Below are positions 42,652-51,290 of a DNA stretch of 64,000 bases, one piece after another (the stretch's first letter is position 1; each line of letters begins with the position of its first letter). The stretch is from Oscillospiraceae bacterium. Lineage in GTDB: Bacteria > Bacillota > Clostridia > Oscillospirales > Ruminococcaceae. Below the pieces are notes generated by a model that did no database searches, was not told the DNA's origin, and was given only the letters and a program-made list of their open reading frames with translations. The translations under genes were made by a program, and so were the position numbers. The stretch covers positions 126,282-190,281 of the forward strand of contig JAAVID010000006.1 in the NCBI GenBank assembly GCA_014799395.1, written 5' to 3'.

Positions 42652-42681
42652 TTGTACTTTTGGGTTTATTTAGGTTAAAAT
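42652..42681 (+). promoter_or_regulatory. Possible promoter of the pectin transporter operon
   Basis: TTGTAC (42652-42657) and TAAAAT (42676-42681) are 18 bases apart. Transcription would begin near 42690 and include the two hairpins at 42739-42797. The rest of the 42443-42845 gap is AT-rich and carries no recognised gene. Confidence 0.45.
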
Positions 42682-42738
42682 AGTTTGTAGATAACCGACA
42701 AAAAAATACAACCGTTATAAAATGGTTTGTGTGTATTT

Positions 42739-42797
42739 GCAATAGGGGTACCCCTATTGCTTTTTATGACAGTAACAGAGTTACTGTCATAAAAAGC
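42739..42797. promoter_or_regulatory. Two fused perfect hairpins before the pectin operon
   Basis: The first is a perfect 22-bp palindrome (42739-42760) centred on GGGGTACCCC. The second is a perfect 17-bp stem (42759-42775 with 42781-42797) with loop CAGAG. They share bases 42759-42760. The second is followed by TCGAAATT rather than a T-run, so it is not an ordinary terminator. It could be a protein-binding site, a stem-loop RNA target or an antiterminator element. Confidence 0.6.
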
Positions 42798-42845
42798 AAG
42801 TCGAAATTATGCGATAACTTAAATCGGATGGGAATAAGATCCATT

Positions 42846-43436
42846 ATGAACAATATAAGCTTTAAGCAATACAGGGCGATCGACTTGGGTATTCTGGCGG
42901 TCATTCTGGTTGCCGCCGAGATGATAACGGCAAAAGCCGCAAGCTCGTGGTTTCCCGCGGAGTTATATATGCTTTCGCCCGCTATCGCTTTGATCTGCAT
43001 AGTGATGATGCGGTGGGGCGGATTTGCCGCGATACACGCTGCCGCGGGAGGCGCGGCGTATTGTCTGGCGCTTGGCGCGTCCGCGGAGCAGTTCGCGATA
43101 TACTGTGCGGGCAACTGTTTCGCGCTGATCTCGCTGATACTTATAAAGGCGCTCGGCAAGCAGAAAATAAGAGACAGCGTTGTGTTGACCATTGTTTATA
43201 CGGCGCTGACGTATATCGGAACGGAGCTCGGAAGAGGGCTCGTAAGTCTGATTTTCGGGATGACGATAGATTCGATGCTCGCGTTTTTTGTGACCGATTC
43301 GCTTTCGTTGGCGTTCGCGGTGGTGGTAGTGCTTATCTCACGGAGGGTCGACGGGCTGTTTGAGGATCAGAAAGCGTATCTCATACGCACCGAATCGGAG
43401 CGCAGACGCGCGCAGAGCCCCGATAATTTTGAGTGA
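42846..43436 (+). CDS. Membrane protein of unknown function, pectin operon
   Basis: This 196-residue protein has about six hydrophobic spans with small residues and a basic, arginine-rich tail. Its layout (short, five to six spans, AEMITAKAASSWFPAELY after the first span) recalls ECF transporter S components, but no S-component signature is clear. I chose the ATG at 42846 (MNNISFKQYR); the in-frame ATG at 42828 has no better ribosome site. It precedes the sugar permease gene by 51 bases and is probably the first gene of the operon. Confidence 0.55.
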   Translation: MNNISFKQYRAIDLGILAVILVAAEMITAKAASSWFPAELYMLSPAIALICIVMMRWGGFAAIHAAAGGAAYCLALGASAEQFAIYCAGNCFALISLILIKALGKQKIRDSVVLTIVYTALTYIGTELGRGLVSLIFGMTIDSMLAFFVTDSLSLAFAVVVVLISRRVDGLFEDQKAYLIRTESERRRAQSPDNFE

Positions 43437-43487
43437 CGAAAAATGTTAATATAGCTCGAAAATATCATTTTTTAGGAGGTTTCAAAT

Positions 43488-44537
43488 ATGCAAAATGTTT
43501 CCGACTATTTGATTTTTGATGCGGAAAGCGGTACCTACATCGAAAATCCGGAACAGGTCGTTCGCGATGATGTTGAAAAGCATTATTGGCTGAACGTGGT
43601 GAGAGCGATCGTAAAGGACTGGCGTTTGTATCTTATGCTCGTCCCGATGCTCGCGGTATTCCTGCTTTGGCGTTATCTGCCGATGTACGAGCTGCTCGGA
43701 TGCTTTAAGGTAACGGATAGCGTAAAGCCCGTTGCCGAGCAGTACTATTCGGGATTTTCCTACTTCAAGACGCTGATCGCGGGTACGGGTACTCTTACGA
43801 CCGAGTTCTGGAGGGCGTTCAGAAACACGTTCCTGCTGAGCTTCTACGGTCTGTGCTTCGGTTTCCCGATGCCGATCATCATCGCGCTGTTCTTCAATGA
43901 GATCCGCTCGAACGTTATGCGCAGTATTTACCAGGTAATTACATATTTGCCGAAGTTTATGTCGACGGTTGTAATGACGTCGCTGGTAATGATGCTTGTA
44001 AAGCAGGGCTCGCTGACTTCCGGTACGGGTATCATTTCGCAGCTTCTGGTCAAGATAGGCGCTATCACCGAGGAAGCGGCGTACAGCGGTCTTATGAACA
44101 ACCCGAGCTTCTTCAGAGCTATCTATCAGATAAGCGGTATCTGGGAGACCGCGGGTTACGACAGCATAGTGTTCTTCGCGGCGATCATCGCGATCTCGCC
44201 TACGAGCTATGAGGCGGCACAGATCGACGGCGCGGGCAAGCTGGCGCAGATGAAGTACGTTGTTTTGCCGAGTATCCTTTCGACTATCGTAATTATGCTT
44301 ATTACGAGAATAGGTTCGCTTCTTAATGTCGGCTACGAAAAGGTTCTCCTTTTGTACAACACGAACACCTATGTTACCGCGGACGTTGTTTCGACGTTCT
44401 CTCAGAGATACGGTATCGGTGGTACAATGACGGGTCTTGCCGCCGCCGCCGAGATGATGAACAACGTTATAGGAATGCTGTTGGTTATCGGCGCTAATAC
44501 GATCGCTCGCAAGGCGTCCGATGTATCACTCTATTAA
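43488..44537 (+). CDS. ABC transporter permease, LplB/YteP-like
   Basis: This 349-residue permease has a cytoplasmic N-terminal extension of about 45 residues, then about six spans. The ATPase-coupling EAA loop YEAAQIDGAGKLAQMKYVVLPS lies near 240-260. It belongs to the MalF/LplB-type binding-protein-dependent sugar permeases. The second permease follows by 11 bases, and the pair should pass galacturonate-containing oligosaccharides. AGGAGG precedes the ATG. Confidence 0.93.
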   Translation: MQNVSDYLIFDAESGTYIENPEQVVRDDVEKHYWLNVVRAIVKDWRLYLMLVPMLAVFLLWRYLPMYELLGCFKVTDSVKPVAEQYYSGFSYFKTLIAGTGTLTTEFWRAFRNTFLLSFYGLCFGFPMPIIIALFFNEIRSNVMRSIYQVITYLPKFMSTVVMTSLVMMLVKQGSLTSGTGIISQLLVKIGAITEEAAYSGLMNNPSFFRAIYQISGIWETAGYDSIVFFAAIIAISPTSYEAAQIDGAGKLAQMKYVVLPSILSTIVIMLITRIGSLLNVGYEKVLLLYNTNTYVTADVVSTFSQRYGIGGTMTGLAAAAEMMNNVIGMLLVIGANTIARKASDVSLY

Positions 44538-44548
44538 AGAGGTTTGCT

Positions 44549-45439
44549 ATGAAAAGACGACTTGAAATTTCCGAGCTTATATTCAAAATTATAAGCTACA
44601 CGCTGCTTACGATATTCGCGATCTGCTGTCTGTATCCTTTCCTGTACACGATCTCGGCTTCGATAAGCGGCAGAGAAGTGGTTGACTACAACCGACTGGT
44701 GCTTTTCCCTAAGGACATACAGTTTGACGCGTTTAAGGGTATGTTTGGCAACAATATGTTCTGGAACGCGTATACAAACACCCTGTTCTTGACGTTCTAC
44801 GGAACTATCTGGGAGGTTTTCCTCTCGGTTCTCGGCGCGTATGCGCTGTCCAAGAAGAGACTGTTGTTCCGCAAGGGCTTCAACTTCTTCCTGGTATTCA
44901 CAATGTGGTTCAGCGCGGGTCTTGTACCGCAGTATTTGAACTATATCGCGACAAAGAAGGTATTCAACGCGGTCGGCATTATGGACGACAAATGGCTTGT
45001 CGTTATCGCGATGGGTATGGCGGCGATGAACATCATTCTGCTTCGTAACTCGTTTGAGGGCGTACCCAGCGAGATCGAGGAGGCGGCTATTATCGACGGA
45101 GCGACCGAAATGCAGGTCCTCTGGAGAGTATATCTGCCGATGAGCAAATCCATACTCGCGACGGTATCGCTGTTCTTTGCGATCTCCCGTTGGAACGGAT
45201 ACTTCTGGGCAAGACAGATGATCTCAAACGGCAACGAGCAGCCGCTGATGGTTTATATCCGTCTGCGCCTTGAGCAGTATACCGACCCCGATCAAATGGC
45301 GGGTTGGGACTATCCGTATTCTTCGGACTCCGTTATCTACTCGCTCATCATTTGCTCGATAGTGCCTATCCTTATTATTTATCCCTTTATCCAGAAATAT
45401 TTCGCAAAGGGCGTAAATGTAGGCGGCGTAAAGGAATAA
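44549..45439 (+). CDS. ABC transporter permease, LplC/YtcP-like
   Basis: This 296-residue protein is the MalG/LplC-type partner permease. It has six spans, with the EAA loop EEAAIIDGATEMQVLWRVYLP near 172-192. With the upstream permease it forms the membrane channel. It ends with a hydrophobic span and the short tail FAKGVNVGGVKE, typical of this family. Confidence 0.93.
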   Translation: MKRRLEISELIFKIISYTLLTIFAICCLYPFLYTISASISGREVVDYNRLVLFPKDIQFDAFKGMFGNNMFWNAYTNTLFLTFYGTIWEVFLSVLGAYALSKKRLLFRKGFNFFLVFTMWFSAGLVPQYLNYIATKKVFNAVGIMDDKWLVVIAMGMAAMNIILLRNSFEGVPSEIEEAAIIDGATEMQVLWRVYLPMSKSILATVSLFFAISRWNGYFWARQMISNGNEQPLMVYIRLRLEQYTDPDQMAGWDYPYSSDSVIYSLIICSIVPILIIYPFIQKYFAKGVNVGGVKE

Positions 45440-45488
45440 TATCACACACGATAATCAGCCGCATTCCGCGGTTGGTATATAAAAAGCA

Positions 45489-45508
45489 ACAGCGGGCAAT
45501 TGTCCGCG
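45489..45508 (+). promoter_or_regulatory. Intercistronic hairpin before the binding lipoprotein
   Basis: GCGGGCAATTGTCCGC forms a 6-bp stem around AATT just upstream of the lipoprotein ribosome site. Such hairpins often raise expression or stability of the binding protein relative to the permeases, but no effect is shown here. Confidence 0.4.
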
Positions 45509-45534
45509 CACAATCCTGAAGGAGGAACAACACA

Positions 45535-47724
45535 ATGAAGAAATCAAAACTTGCGGCGTCACTGCTGGCAGTTACCGTGTCGTTATCCACATTGCTGACA
45601 GGCTGTACGACCGTACCCGATACGTCGTCCAATAACAGCTCGTCCAATGGCTCGTCTAACGGCGGCAACACAAGCTCTGACAACAACAGCAACGCAGGCA
45701 ACGACAACAGCACACCCGATTCCAACCCCGGTACAGACGCTCCCGCGTTGGAGTTCGCACAGGGTACTGTTCTGAGAATGGCTACGGGTTACAACAGCGC
45801 GAAGACCGGTTTGTTTTTCGATGCTGAAACAGCAGGTTCGGGTATAACTCTTGCTGACGGCAAAAGCTATGGTACAGGTGACCTCAAGCCTACTTGGGTA
45901 GCTATTCAAAACAAGCTCGGTATGACATTTGAGGACAAGTATCAGGGCAACAGCGCTTCCAAGGAGTGGGATTACTGGAAGGAAAGACTTTCCGAGGTAG
46001 ATATGGTATGCGGAAGCGCTTCCACTCTTAACGACGCAGGCGCTGCGGGAATGGTTGTCGACCTTGCTCAGTATCTCGACCAGATGCCCGACTTTAAGGC
46101 ATATCTTGAAGCTAACCCCATCGTTCGTCTGTCTATCGCAGGTGACGACGGTAATGGCGGCATCAGCTCTATCTACTTTGCTCCGTACTTCGACGGTGTA
46201 GACGATATTGAGCGTATGCCTTTGATGAGAACCGACTGGGTACAGAAGCTCCTCGACGGCGACGGCGCATTTGAGGCAGCGAGCAGCGGAACTACCGCAA
46301 CTCCCGCATATCAGCCTTATATGCCCACAGAAGGCACGGTTTCTATCGACGTAGTAGAAAAGGACGGCAAGACCGTTAAGACTATTACAAAGGATTATAA
46401 CACTGCCGGCAACATCATCGCTAAGATGAACGAAGCAGGCTCTATGAGCGGCGTTGACGCTGTAAATATGCTCCGTACGTATATCGATGAGGCATACGGC
46501 GGATACTACGGAACCACTCGTTCCGACCTGTTCTGCGGTCAGAACGCTGCTTGGGACGCTGACGAGCTGGTTGCTCTGCTCCGCTGCGTAGTAGCTAACG
46601 CTCAGACGCTCAACGGCACCGACTCTGTCCAGGGTATCTTCTCCCGTGAGGATAACAACAACCAGAGACGTGTTGATATGTTCCGTTTCGCGGGCACTCT
46701 GTTCGGCGTTCGCGGTCTCGAGTCCAGAATGGACTATCTGTATGTAGGCAACGACAATAAGCTCCACGACGCTCGTCAGGAGGAAGCGACCTACGTTGCT
46801 CTCGAGAGAATGAACGATATGGCTAAGGAAGGTCTGCTCTCCAAGTCCTTTATGGACAACTCCGAGGAAAGCTCCGAGACAATGCTTGAGAACGACCTCG
46901 GCTTTATGCACTACGACTACAACCAGACTCAGACCCTCTACAACCAGAGCAAGCTCCAGGAGGGCGAGAAGTATATGGCAGCTATGGTTCCCGTTGCACG
47001 TTGGGATGACGGCACAGGCGAGCAGTTTATGAGATTTACCGAGTCTTGGCGTTCCGTTAAGACCGACGCTTGGGCTATCTCCGCTGCGGGTGTTGAGGGC
47101 GACCAGGATAAGCTGAACGCGGCTCTGTCCCTGATCAACTACGCATTCAGCGAGGAAGGTCAGATCATGATGTCTTACGGTCCCGAGGAATTCAGAAGCA
47201 CCGAGACATTCAACTTCAACGGCAAGGAAATGCCCAAGATCTCCGACGCAACTTATCAGGAGCTTTGGGACAAGGGAAAAGGCAACTATACCAACTACGC
47301 TCGTTATTACCTCGGCTCTACTCTGAGCTTTGTAAAGAGCCAGGCGTTTGAGTATCAGTGCACACACGAGGTCGGCAGAGAGGGCGCAGGCTACATCTCC
47401 AACGCTATCGCTGCGGGCACTATCAAGCACCCCCTGCTCGCGCTTGCGGATAATCCTTGGTACACCTCCGTTCCTACCGTTCTCCCGAACTCCAAGTCTG
47501 AAACCGACCAGATCAACAGCTTGGCAGAGCTGACAAGCAACGGTAAGTTCAGTTCGTCTAAGGATCAGAGCAATCTGTTCGTAGACATCATCGTTGGCGG
47601 CTTCTCCGGCGAGGGCACTACTTCCGCAGCAGAGTGCGCAAAGACCGTTGCAGATACTTGGGGCGGCTCTCAGTACCTCCAGCTCAGAAACATCGCTTGG
47701 GATCTTCTTCTCAGCGAGTTCTGA
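45535..47724 (+). CDS. Large ABC transporter substrate-binding lipoprotein, pectin type
   Basis: This 729-residue protein has a lipoprotein signal (LTGC, Cys24), a Ser/Asn/Gly-rich linker to about 70, and a long two-domain binding-protein fold. It is larger than usual binding proteins (about 400-550 residues), as is common for the LplA/YtcQ group that carries rhamnogalacturonan or galacturonan fragments. AGGAGGAAC precedes the ATG. It follows the permease genes and is the obvious substrate-capturing component. Confidence 0.92.
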   Translation: MKKSKLAASLLAVTVSLSTLLTGCTTVPDTSSNNSSSNGSSNGGNTSSDNNSNAGNDNSTPDSNPGTDAPALEFAQGTVLRMATGYNSAKTGLFFDAETAGSGITLADGKSYGTGDLKPTWVAIQNKLGMTFEDKYQGNSASKEWDYWKERLSEVDMVCGSASTLNDAGAAGMVVDLAQYLDQMPDFKAYLEANPIVRLSIAGDDGNGGISSIYFAPYFDGVDDIERMPLMRTDWVQKLLDGDGAFEAASSGTTATPAYQPYMPTEGTVSIDVVEKDGKTVKTITKDYNTAGNIIAKMNEAGSMSGVDAVNMLRTYIDEAYGGYYGTTRSDLFCGQNAAWDADELVALLRCVVANAQTLNGTDSVQGIFSREDNNNQRRVDMFRFAGTLFGVRGLESRMDYLYVGNDNKLHDARQEEATYVALERMNDMAKEGLLSKSFMDNSEESSETMLENDLGFMHYDYNQTQTLYNQSKLQEGEKYMAAMVPVARWDDGTGEQFMRFTESWRSVKTDAWAISAAGVEGDQDKLNAALSLINYAFSEEGQIMMSYGPEEFRSTETFNFNGKEMPKISDATYQELWDKGKGNYTNYARYYLGSTLSFVKSQAFEYQCTHEVGREGAGYISNAIAAGTIKHPLLALADNPWYTSVPTVLPNSKSETDQINSLAELTSNGKFSSSKDQSNLFVDIIVGGFSGEGTTSAAECAKTVADTWGGSQYLQLRNIAWDLLLSEF

Positions 47725-47789
47725 TTTCCACGGCATTTATTCCTTAATTTAACGCGGCGCCGTTTCGGCGGCGCTGCCTAATCCACATT

Positions 47790-47829
47790 ATGTTATCGAG
47801 GGGGAGACGTCCTCTCCCCCTCTCAACAT
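47790..47829 (+). promoter_or_regulatory. Strong hairpin after the binding lipoprotein
   Basis: ATGTT...GAGGGGGAGA pairs with TCTCCCCCTC...AACAT around a CGTCC loop, in the gap between the lipoprotein and the next gene. It has no T-run, so it may protect the upstream message from 3'-5' decay or reduce readthrough into the downstream genes. Confidence 0.6.
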
Positions 47830-47843
47830 AAAGGAAGGTCTGT

Positions 47844-48434
47844 ATGTATAAGAAACAAATGATTTTTCAGCGCATAGTGTGCGCCGCGATGCTTATTGCA
47901 GCCGCTTTGGTATTCGTCTATTCTTTGGGTCTTATGACCGATCTTTATGATAGCCTGTATACCACTATCCGCAGCCCAAGCAACCTTGACAAAACAACGG
48001 TTCCGGGTTCGCGTATTTACTACGATATGCAGGGTTTCAACAGTCAGTTTACGAACGTGTCTATCGTACTTATTCTTGTGACACTGTTCTTGTTTGTTAC
48101 AAATACTCATTCCCGCAGAAAATACTATATCGGTAATTTTATCGCGATAGGTCTGTCTGCGGTATGCAACATCGGCGTGTCCGTCTGGACGCTCGGTCAG
48201 ATAGCAGCGTATAAGGCACAGTTTTTGCAGATCGATTTCGAGGCGCTTAAAACGCATTCGGAAACGATGAAAACGCTTTACACGGATTCTACTTTCTGGT
48301 TCGACGTAAGCTATGGAGTTTTCGGACTTCTGCTTCTTATGACGGTTCTGCTTGTTGTTAATTTGGTTTTGAAACTAATCGTGATGAAAGAAGAAAAGCG
48401 CCTTATCGGCAGCAGAAAGGGAGTGGGGGCATGA
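47844..48434 (+). CDS. Four-span membrane protein, pectin operon (A)
   Basis: This 196-residue protein is not recognised. It has four hydrophobic spans (about 13-32, 74-90, 99-119 and 150-175), with a conserved-looking extracellular loop (DSLYTTIRSPSNL) between spans 1 and 2, and a basic tail (EEKRLIGSRK). AGGAAGG precedes the ATG. Its stop overlaps the next ATG (ATGA), so it is coupled to another small membrane protein and, through it, to the ATPase gene. Confidence 0.65.
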   Translation: MYKKQMIFQRIVCAAMLIAAALVFVYSLGLMTDLYDSLYTTIRSPSNLDKTTVPGSRIYYDMQGFNSQFTNVSIVLILVTLFLFVTNTHSRRKYYIGNFIAIGLSAVCNIGVSVWTLGQIAAYKAQFLQIDFEALKTHSETMKTLYTDSTFWFDVSYGVFGLLLLMTVLLVVNLVLKLIVMKEEKRLIGSRKGVGA

Positions 48435-48931
48435 ATTTCAACAACGAAGCCATGATCAAAAAGGACAGGCTCAGATATACCAAAAACAAGCTCTCCTCAA
48501 ACCTTACTCTGCTTGCGATATTGATCAACGCTTTCTATTTTGTCAGTATCTATAAATCCGATGTGGGTTCGTACTATTACACCTATATAATCGGAATTTC
48601 CGTTATTTACAATCTGCTTTTTATGCTTATCGCGTTCCTTTCCTCCGAGGGAGTAAAGACGTATAAGGTCGGCTATTCATTTGCCCTTATAGCGATAGGG
48701 ATCGGGCAGATAATCCGCATTTTCATTATCCCCATGAACGCAAATCAGACGGTTTTGTCTCTTGGCGGAGAGGAAACGGCGGTAATGGGCGGCTTACAGT
48801 TCGTTTATGTATGCGTTTGTCTGGTAGCTTCGGCGGCGCTGTGCGTTATTGCGGGTGTTATCAACATAATCAAAGCCCGCACGCTCGCGGAGCATCAGGC
48901 TGAAATTGATAAAATAGCAAAAGGGAGCTAG
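48431..48931 (+). CDS. Four-span membrane protein, pectin operon (B)
   Basis: This 166-residue protein is not recognised. It has four hydrophobic spans and polar ends; the start (IKKDRLRYTKNKLSSN) is positively charged, suggesting a cytoplasmic N-terminus. It overlaps the preceding gene by four bases and ends two bases before the ATPase gene, so it is cotranslated with both. Confidence 0.65.
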   Translation: MNFNNEAMIKKDRLRYTKNKLSSNLTLLAILINAFYFVSIYKSDVGSYYYTYIIGISVIYNLLFMLIAFLSSEGVKTYKVGYSFALIAIGIGQIIRIFIIPMNANQTVLSLGGEETAVMGGLQFVYVCVCLVASAALCVIAGVINIIKARTLAEHQAEIDKIAKGS

Positions 48932-48933
48932 TC

Positions 48934-49998
48934 ATGAGTGATTTAAAATTACAGCACCTCGACAAGATTTATGACAATAAAGTCCAGGCGGTATTCGATT
49001 TTAACCTTGACGTCAGAAACGGAGAACTTATCGTACTTGTCGGACCATCGGGCTGCGGAAAATCAACAACGCTCCGTATGGTCGCGGGTCTTGAGGACAT
49101 CTCCGCGGGCAACCTCATAATCGACGGCAAGGACGTTACGAAAATGGCGCCCAAGGATCGCGATATTGCCATGGTTTTCCAGAACTATGCGCTGTACGGG
49201 CATATGACGATCTATGAGAATATGGCGTTCTCGCTTATGCTGCGCAAGGAAAACAAGAACGAGATACATCAGAAGGTACTGTCGGCTGCCGAGATACTCG
49301 GACTTACCGACCAGCTGAATAAAAAGCCGAACCAGCTTTCGGGCGGTCAGCGGCAGAGAGTTGCGATGGGACGCGCTATCGTTCGTACTCCCAAGGTATT
49401 CCTCTTCGACGAGCCGCTTTCTAACCTTGACGCTAAGCTCCGCGGCGCGACACGCCGTGAGATACTGCTCCTGCACAAGAGGCTTCGCGCGACAATGCTT
49501 TATGTAACGCACGATCAGACCGAGGCGCTGACGCTCGCGGACAGGATCGTATGTATGTCGATGGGTCACGTTCAGCAGATAGGTACTCCTCTCGAGCTGT
49601 ACGATACTCCCGCAAACCTTTTCGTAGCCGGCTTTATCGGACTTCCTCCGATGAACTTCTTCGACGTTGAGGTAAAGAACGGCGAGCTTATCTGCGACAG
49701 CTTTAAGGTTGCGCTTAGTCCCGATGAAAAGGGTTCGCTTGAGCGTTACGACGGTCAGACGATCACTCTCGGTGTGCGTCCCGAGGATATTGCCGAGGGC
49801 GGAGACATAAGCGTAAACGTATTCTCCAACGAGAATTTGGGTCAGACCACCCTTGTAAACGGCGTTGTGGGAAAATACAGAATAACCTGTAAATTCCGTG
49901 AGTGGTGTACTTACAAGGCAGGCGATACGGTCAATGTTTCTTTCAAGAAAAAGCATTTCTTCGACAAGAAAACGACCGACGCTATCAATTTAAGATAA
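48934..49998 (+). CDS. UgpC/MsmX-type sugar ABC transporter ATPase (1)
   Basis: This 354-residue protein has Walker A GPSGCGKST (37-45), signature LSGGQRQRVAMGRAI, Walker B FLFDEPLSNLD and the switch His in THDQTEA. A C-terminal TOBE-type domain (LGVRPEDI) follows. It hydrolyses ATP for oligosaccharide import. Family members are often shared by several sugar transporters (MsmX in Bacillus). It is placed among the small membrane proteins of the pectin operon rather than next to the permeases. Confidence 0.95.
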   Translation: MSDLKLQHLDKIYDNKVQAVFDFNLDVRNGELIVLVGPSGCGKSTTLRMVAGLEDISAGNLIIDGKDVTKMAPKDRDIAMVFQNYALYGHMTIYENMAFSLMLRKENKNEIHQKVLSAAEILGLTDQLNKKPNQLSGGQRQRVAMGRAIVRTPKVFLFDEPLSNLDAKLRGATRREILLLHKRLRATMLYVTHDQTEALTLADRIVCMSMGHVQQIGTPLELYDTPANLFVAGFIGLPPMNFFDVEVKNGELICDSFKVALSPDEKGSLERYDGQTITLGVRPEDIAEGGDISVNVFSNENLGQTTLVNGVVGKYRITCKFREWCTYKAGDTVNVSFKKKHFFDKKTTDAINLR

Positions 49999-50011
49999 GG
50001 AGGCGTGACAG

Positions 50012-50578
50012 ATGGCTCAAAAAACGTCCGCCAAGCCAAGGCGAGGAGTAAAAGAATCTATCCGTAAGTTTTTCGTTTCTCTGAAACGCGCTCCGCAGAA
50101 TATTGCGTTGGTAGTGCTTGCGGCAGCGTTCATCGTTTATTCGCTGAACCTTACGTCCATAGCGGATACGACTGCGAAAGTAAACCTGGCTAATATGGGT
50201 CAGTGTGAGTTTGCGGCAATGCTGTTCTCAATTCTGGCGTTTGTCTGCTTTTTGAGAGCGTTTCCGAAACGTCAGAAGCCAAGCGTGGCTATGATCGTGC
50301 TTGTGTTTGTAATGCTGGCTATCTTGATAGGCGTTGATGTCGTATATTACAGCAGAATAATTCAGTCGGTTGCCTCCGGAACGGTGATAGACTCTAAGAC
50401 GGCATATATTGCCATTGCGCAGAACGTTATAGTTGTACACATTGTACTTGTGGCGGCAACTGCGGTTCTGCTTGCTACGCTTCCTTTGTACTCCAAGGTA
50501 CTCAAGAAGATCAATACCTCTATTGACGTTGAGGACAACGGCGAATTGGAAGCGATCGATATTTCCGGCGAAGAATAA
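50012..50578 (+). CDS. Four-span membrane protein, pectin operon (C)
   Basis: This 188-residue protein is not recognised. A basic N-terminus (AKPRRGVKESIRKFFVSLK) precedes four hydrophobic spans, and the tail is acidic (SIDVEDNGELEAIDISGEE). AGGAGGCG precedes the ATG. It follows the ATPase gene by 13 bases. The mixed charge (basic start, acidic end) is unusual for a transporter subunit and may mark a contact surface. Confidence 0.62.
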   Translation: MAQKTSAKPRRGVKESIRKFFVSLKRAPQNIALVVLAAAFIVYSLNLTSIADTTAKVNLANMGQCEFAAMLFSILAFVCFLRAFPKRQKPSVAMIVLVFVMLAILIGVDVVYYSRIIQSVASGTVIDSKTAYIAIAQNVIVVHIVLVAATAVLLATLPLYSKVLKKINTSIDVEDNGELEAIDISGEE

Positions 50579-50588
50579 TATTCAATGA

Positions 50589-50617
50589 GGAAGCAACAGC
50601 AGTCCGAGTAGGCTGTT
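50589..50617 (+). promoter_or_regulatory. Intercistronic hairpin
   Basis: GCAACAGCAG pairs with CTGTTGTTGC around an eight-base loop, between the third and fourth small membrane protein genes. A weak CTTTC follows. It may be an attenuator or stabiliser. Confidence 0.5.
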
Positions 50618-50649
50618 GTTGCTTTCATTGCAAATAAGGATAGGCGTTT

Positions 50650-51276
50650 ATGGCAAAGAATTCAAACAAAAACAAGAAAACCGAGACTACCGCGGACTAT
50701 TACAACTTAAAGACCGAAGCGGTCGATAAGCTCGTGAACGCGAAAGACGCGCCCGAGGTCAGCGAGGCGGAAATACGGAAATATACCTCAAAGGGCAAAT
50801 TTTACATTCCCTCCTGGCTCAAGATCTTATTTGTGAAATTTTGGTTCAGCGGAGCAATTTGTTACTTCTTCCTTTGGGGTCTGGGTTTGTATTTGCAAAA
50901 TCTGGATCTTATGGTGGCGTTGGCAATAGGTCTCGGACTTGTGACAGACCTTATGGTAAACCACGTTCTTCATACGTTTGAGCCCACGCCGGGCGCGTAT
51001 GACAAGTGGATGATGGTGCCGTTCAGGAAGTTCTGGACGCTGTTTGTGAACATCATTTACGCGGGCGTGCTGCTGTTCTGTGTAATGCAGGCTTATAATG
51101 TCATAAATACTGTTCTGGTAGGCGATGTCAGCACCGCCGAGTCCGTTGCGGTGGGCGTTGAGCCGCTGCTGTTCGGACTGCTCTATATGGGCTTTGATAT
51201 GCTCTTTATCACGATAAAGAACACATTTGTAAAGATATTCCGCGACGCGGAAAAGAAGGTATCGGGAAATAAGTGA
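50650..51276 (+). CDS. Four-span membrane protein, pectin operon (D)
   Basis: This 208-residue protein is not recognised. About 55 hydrophilic residues (Lys/Asn/Glu-rich) precede four hydrophobic spans, starting near residue 58, and the tail is basic (FRDAEKKVSGNK). AAGGATAGG precedes the ATG. Its stop overlaps a GTG of the GH28 frame, but I place the GH28 start further downstream. The set of four such genes together with the 42846 gene is described in the findings. Confidence 0.62.
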   Translation: MAKNSNKNKKTETTADYYNLKTEAVDKLVNAKDAPEVSEAEIRKYTSKGKFYIPSWLKILFVKFWFSGAICYFFLWGLGLYLQNLDLMVALAIGLGLVTDLMVNHVLHTFEPTPGAYDKWMMVPFRKFWTLFVNIIYAGVLLFCVMQAYNVINTVLVGDVSTAESVAVGVEPLLFGLLYMGFDMLFITIKNTFVKIFRDAEKKVSGNK

Positions 51277-51290
51277 GTTGGGGAGACACA

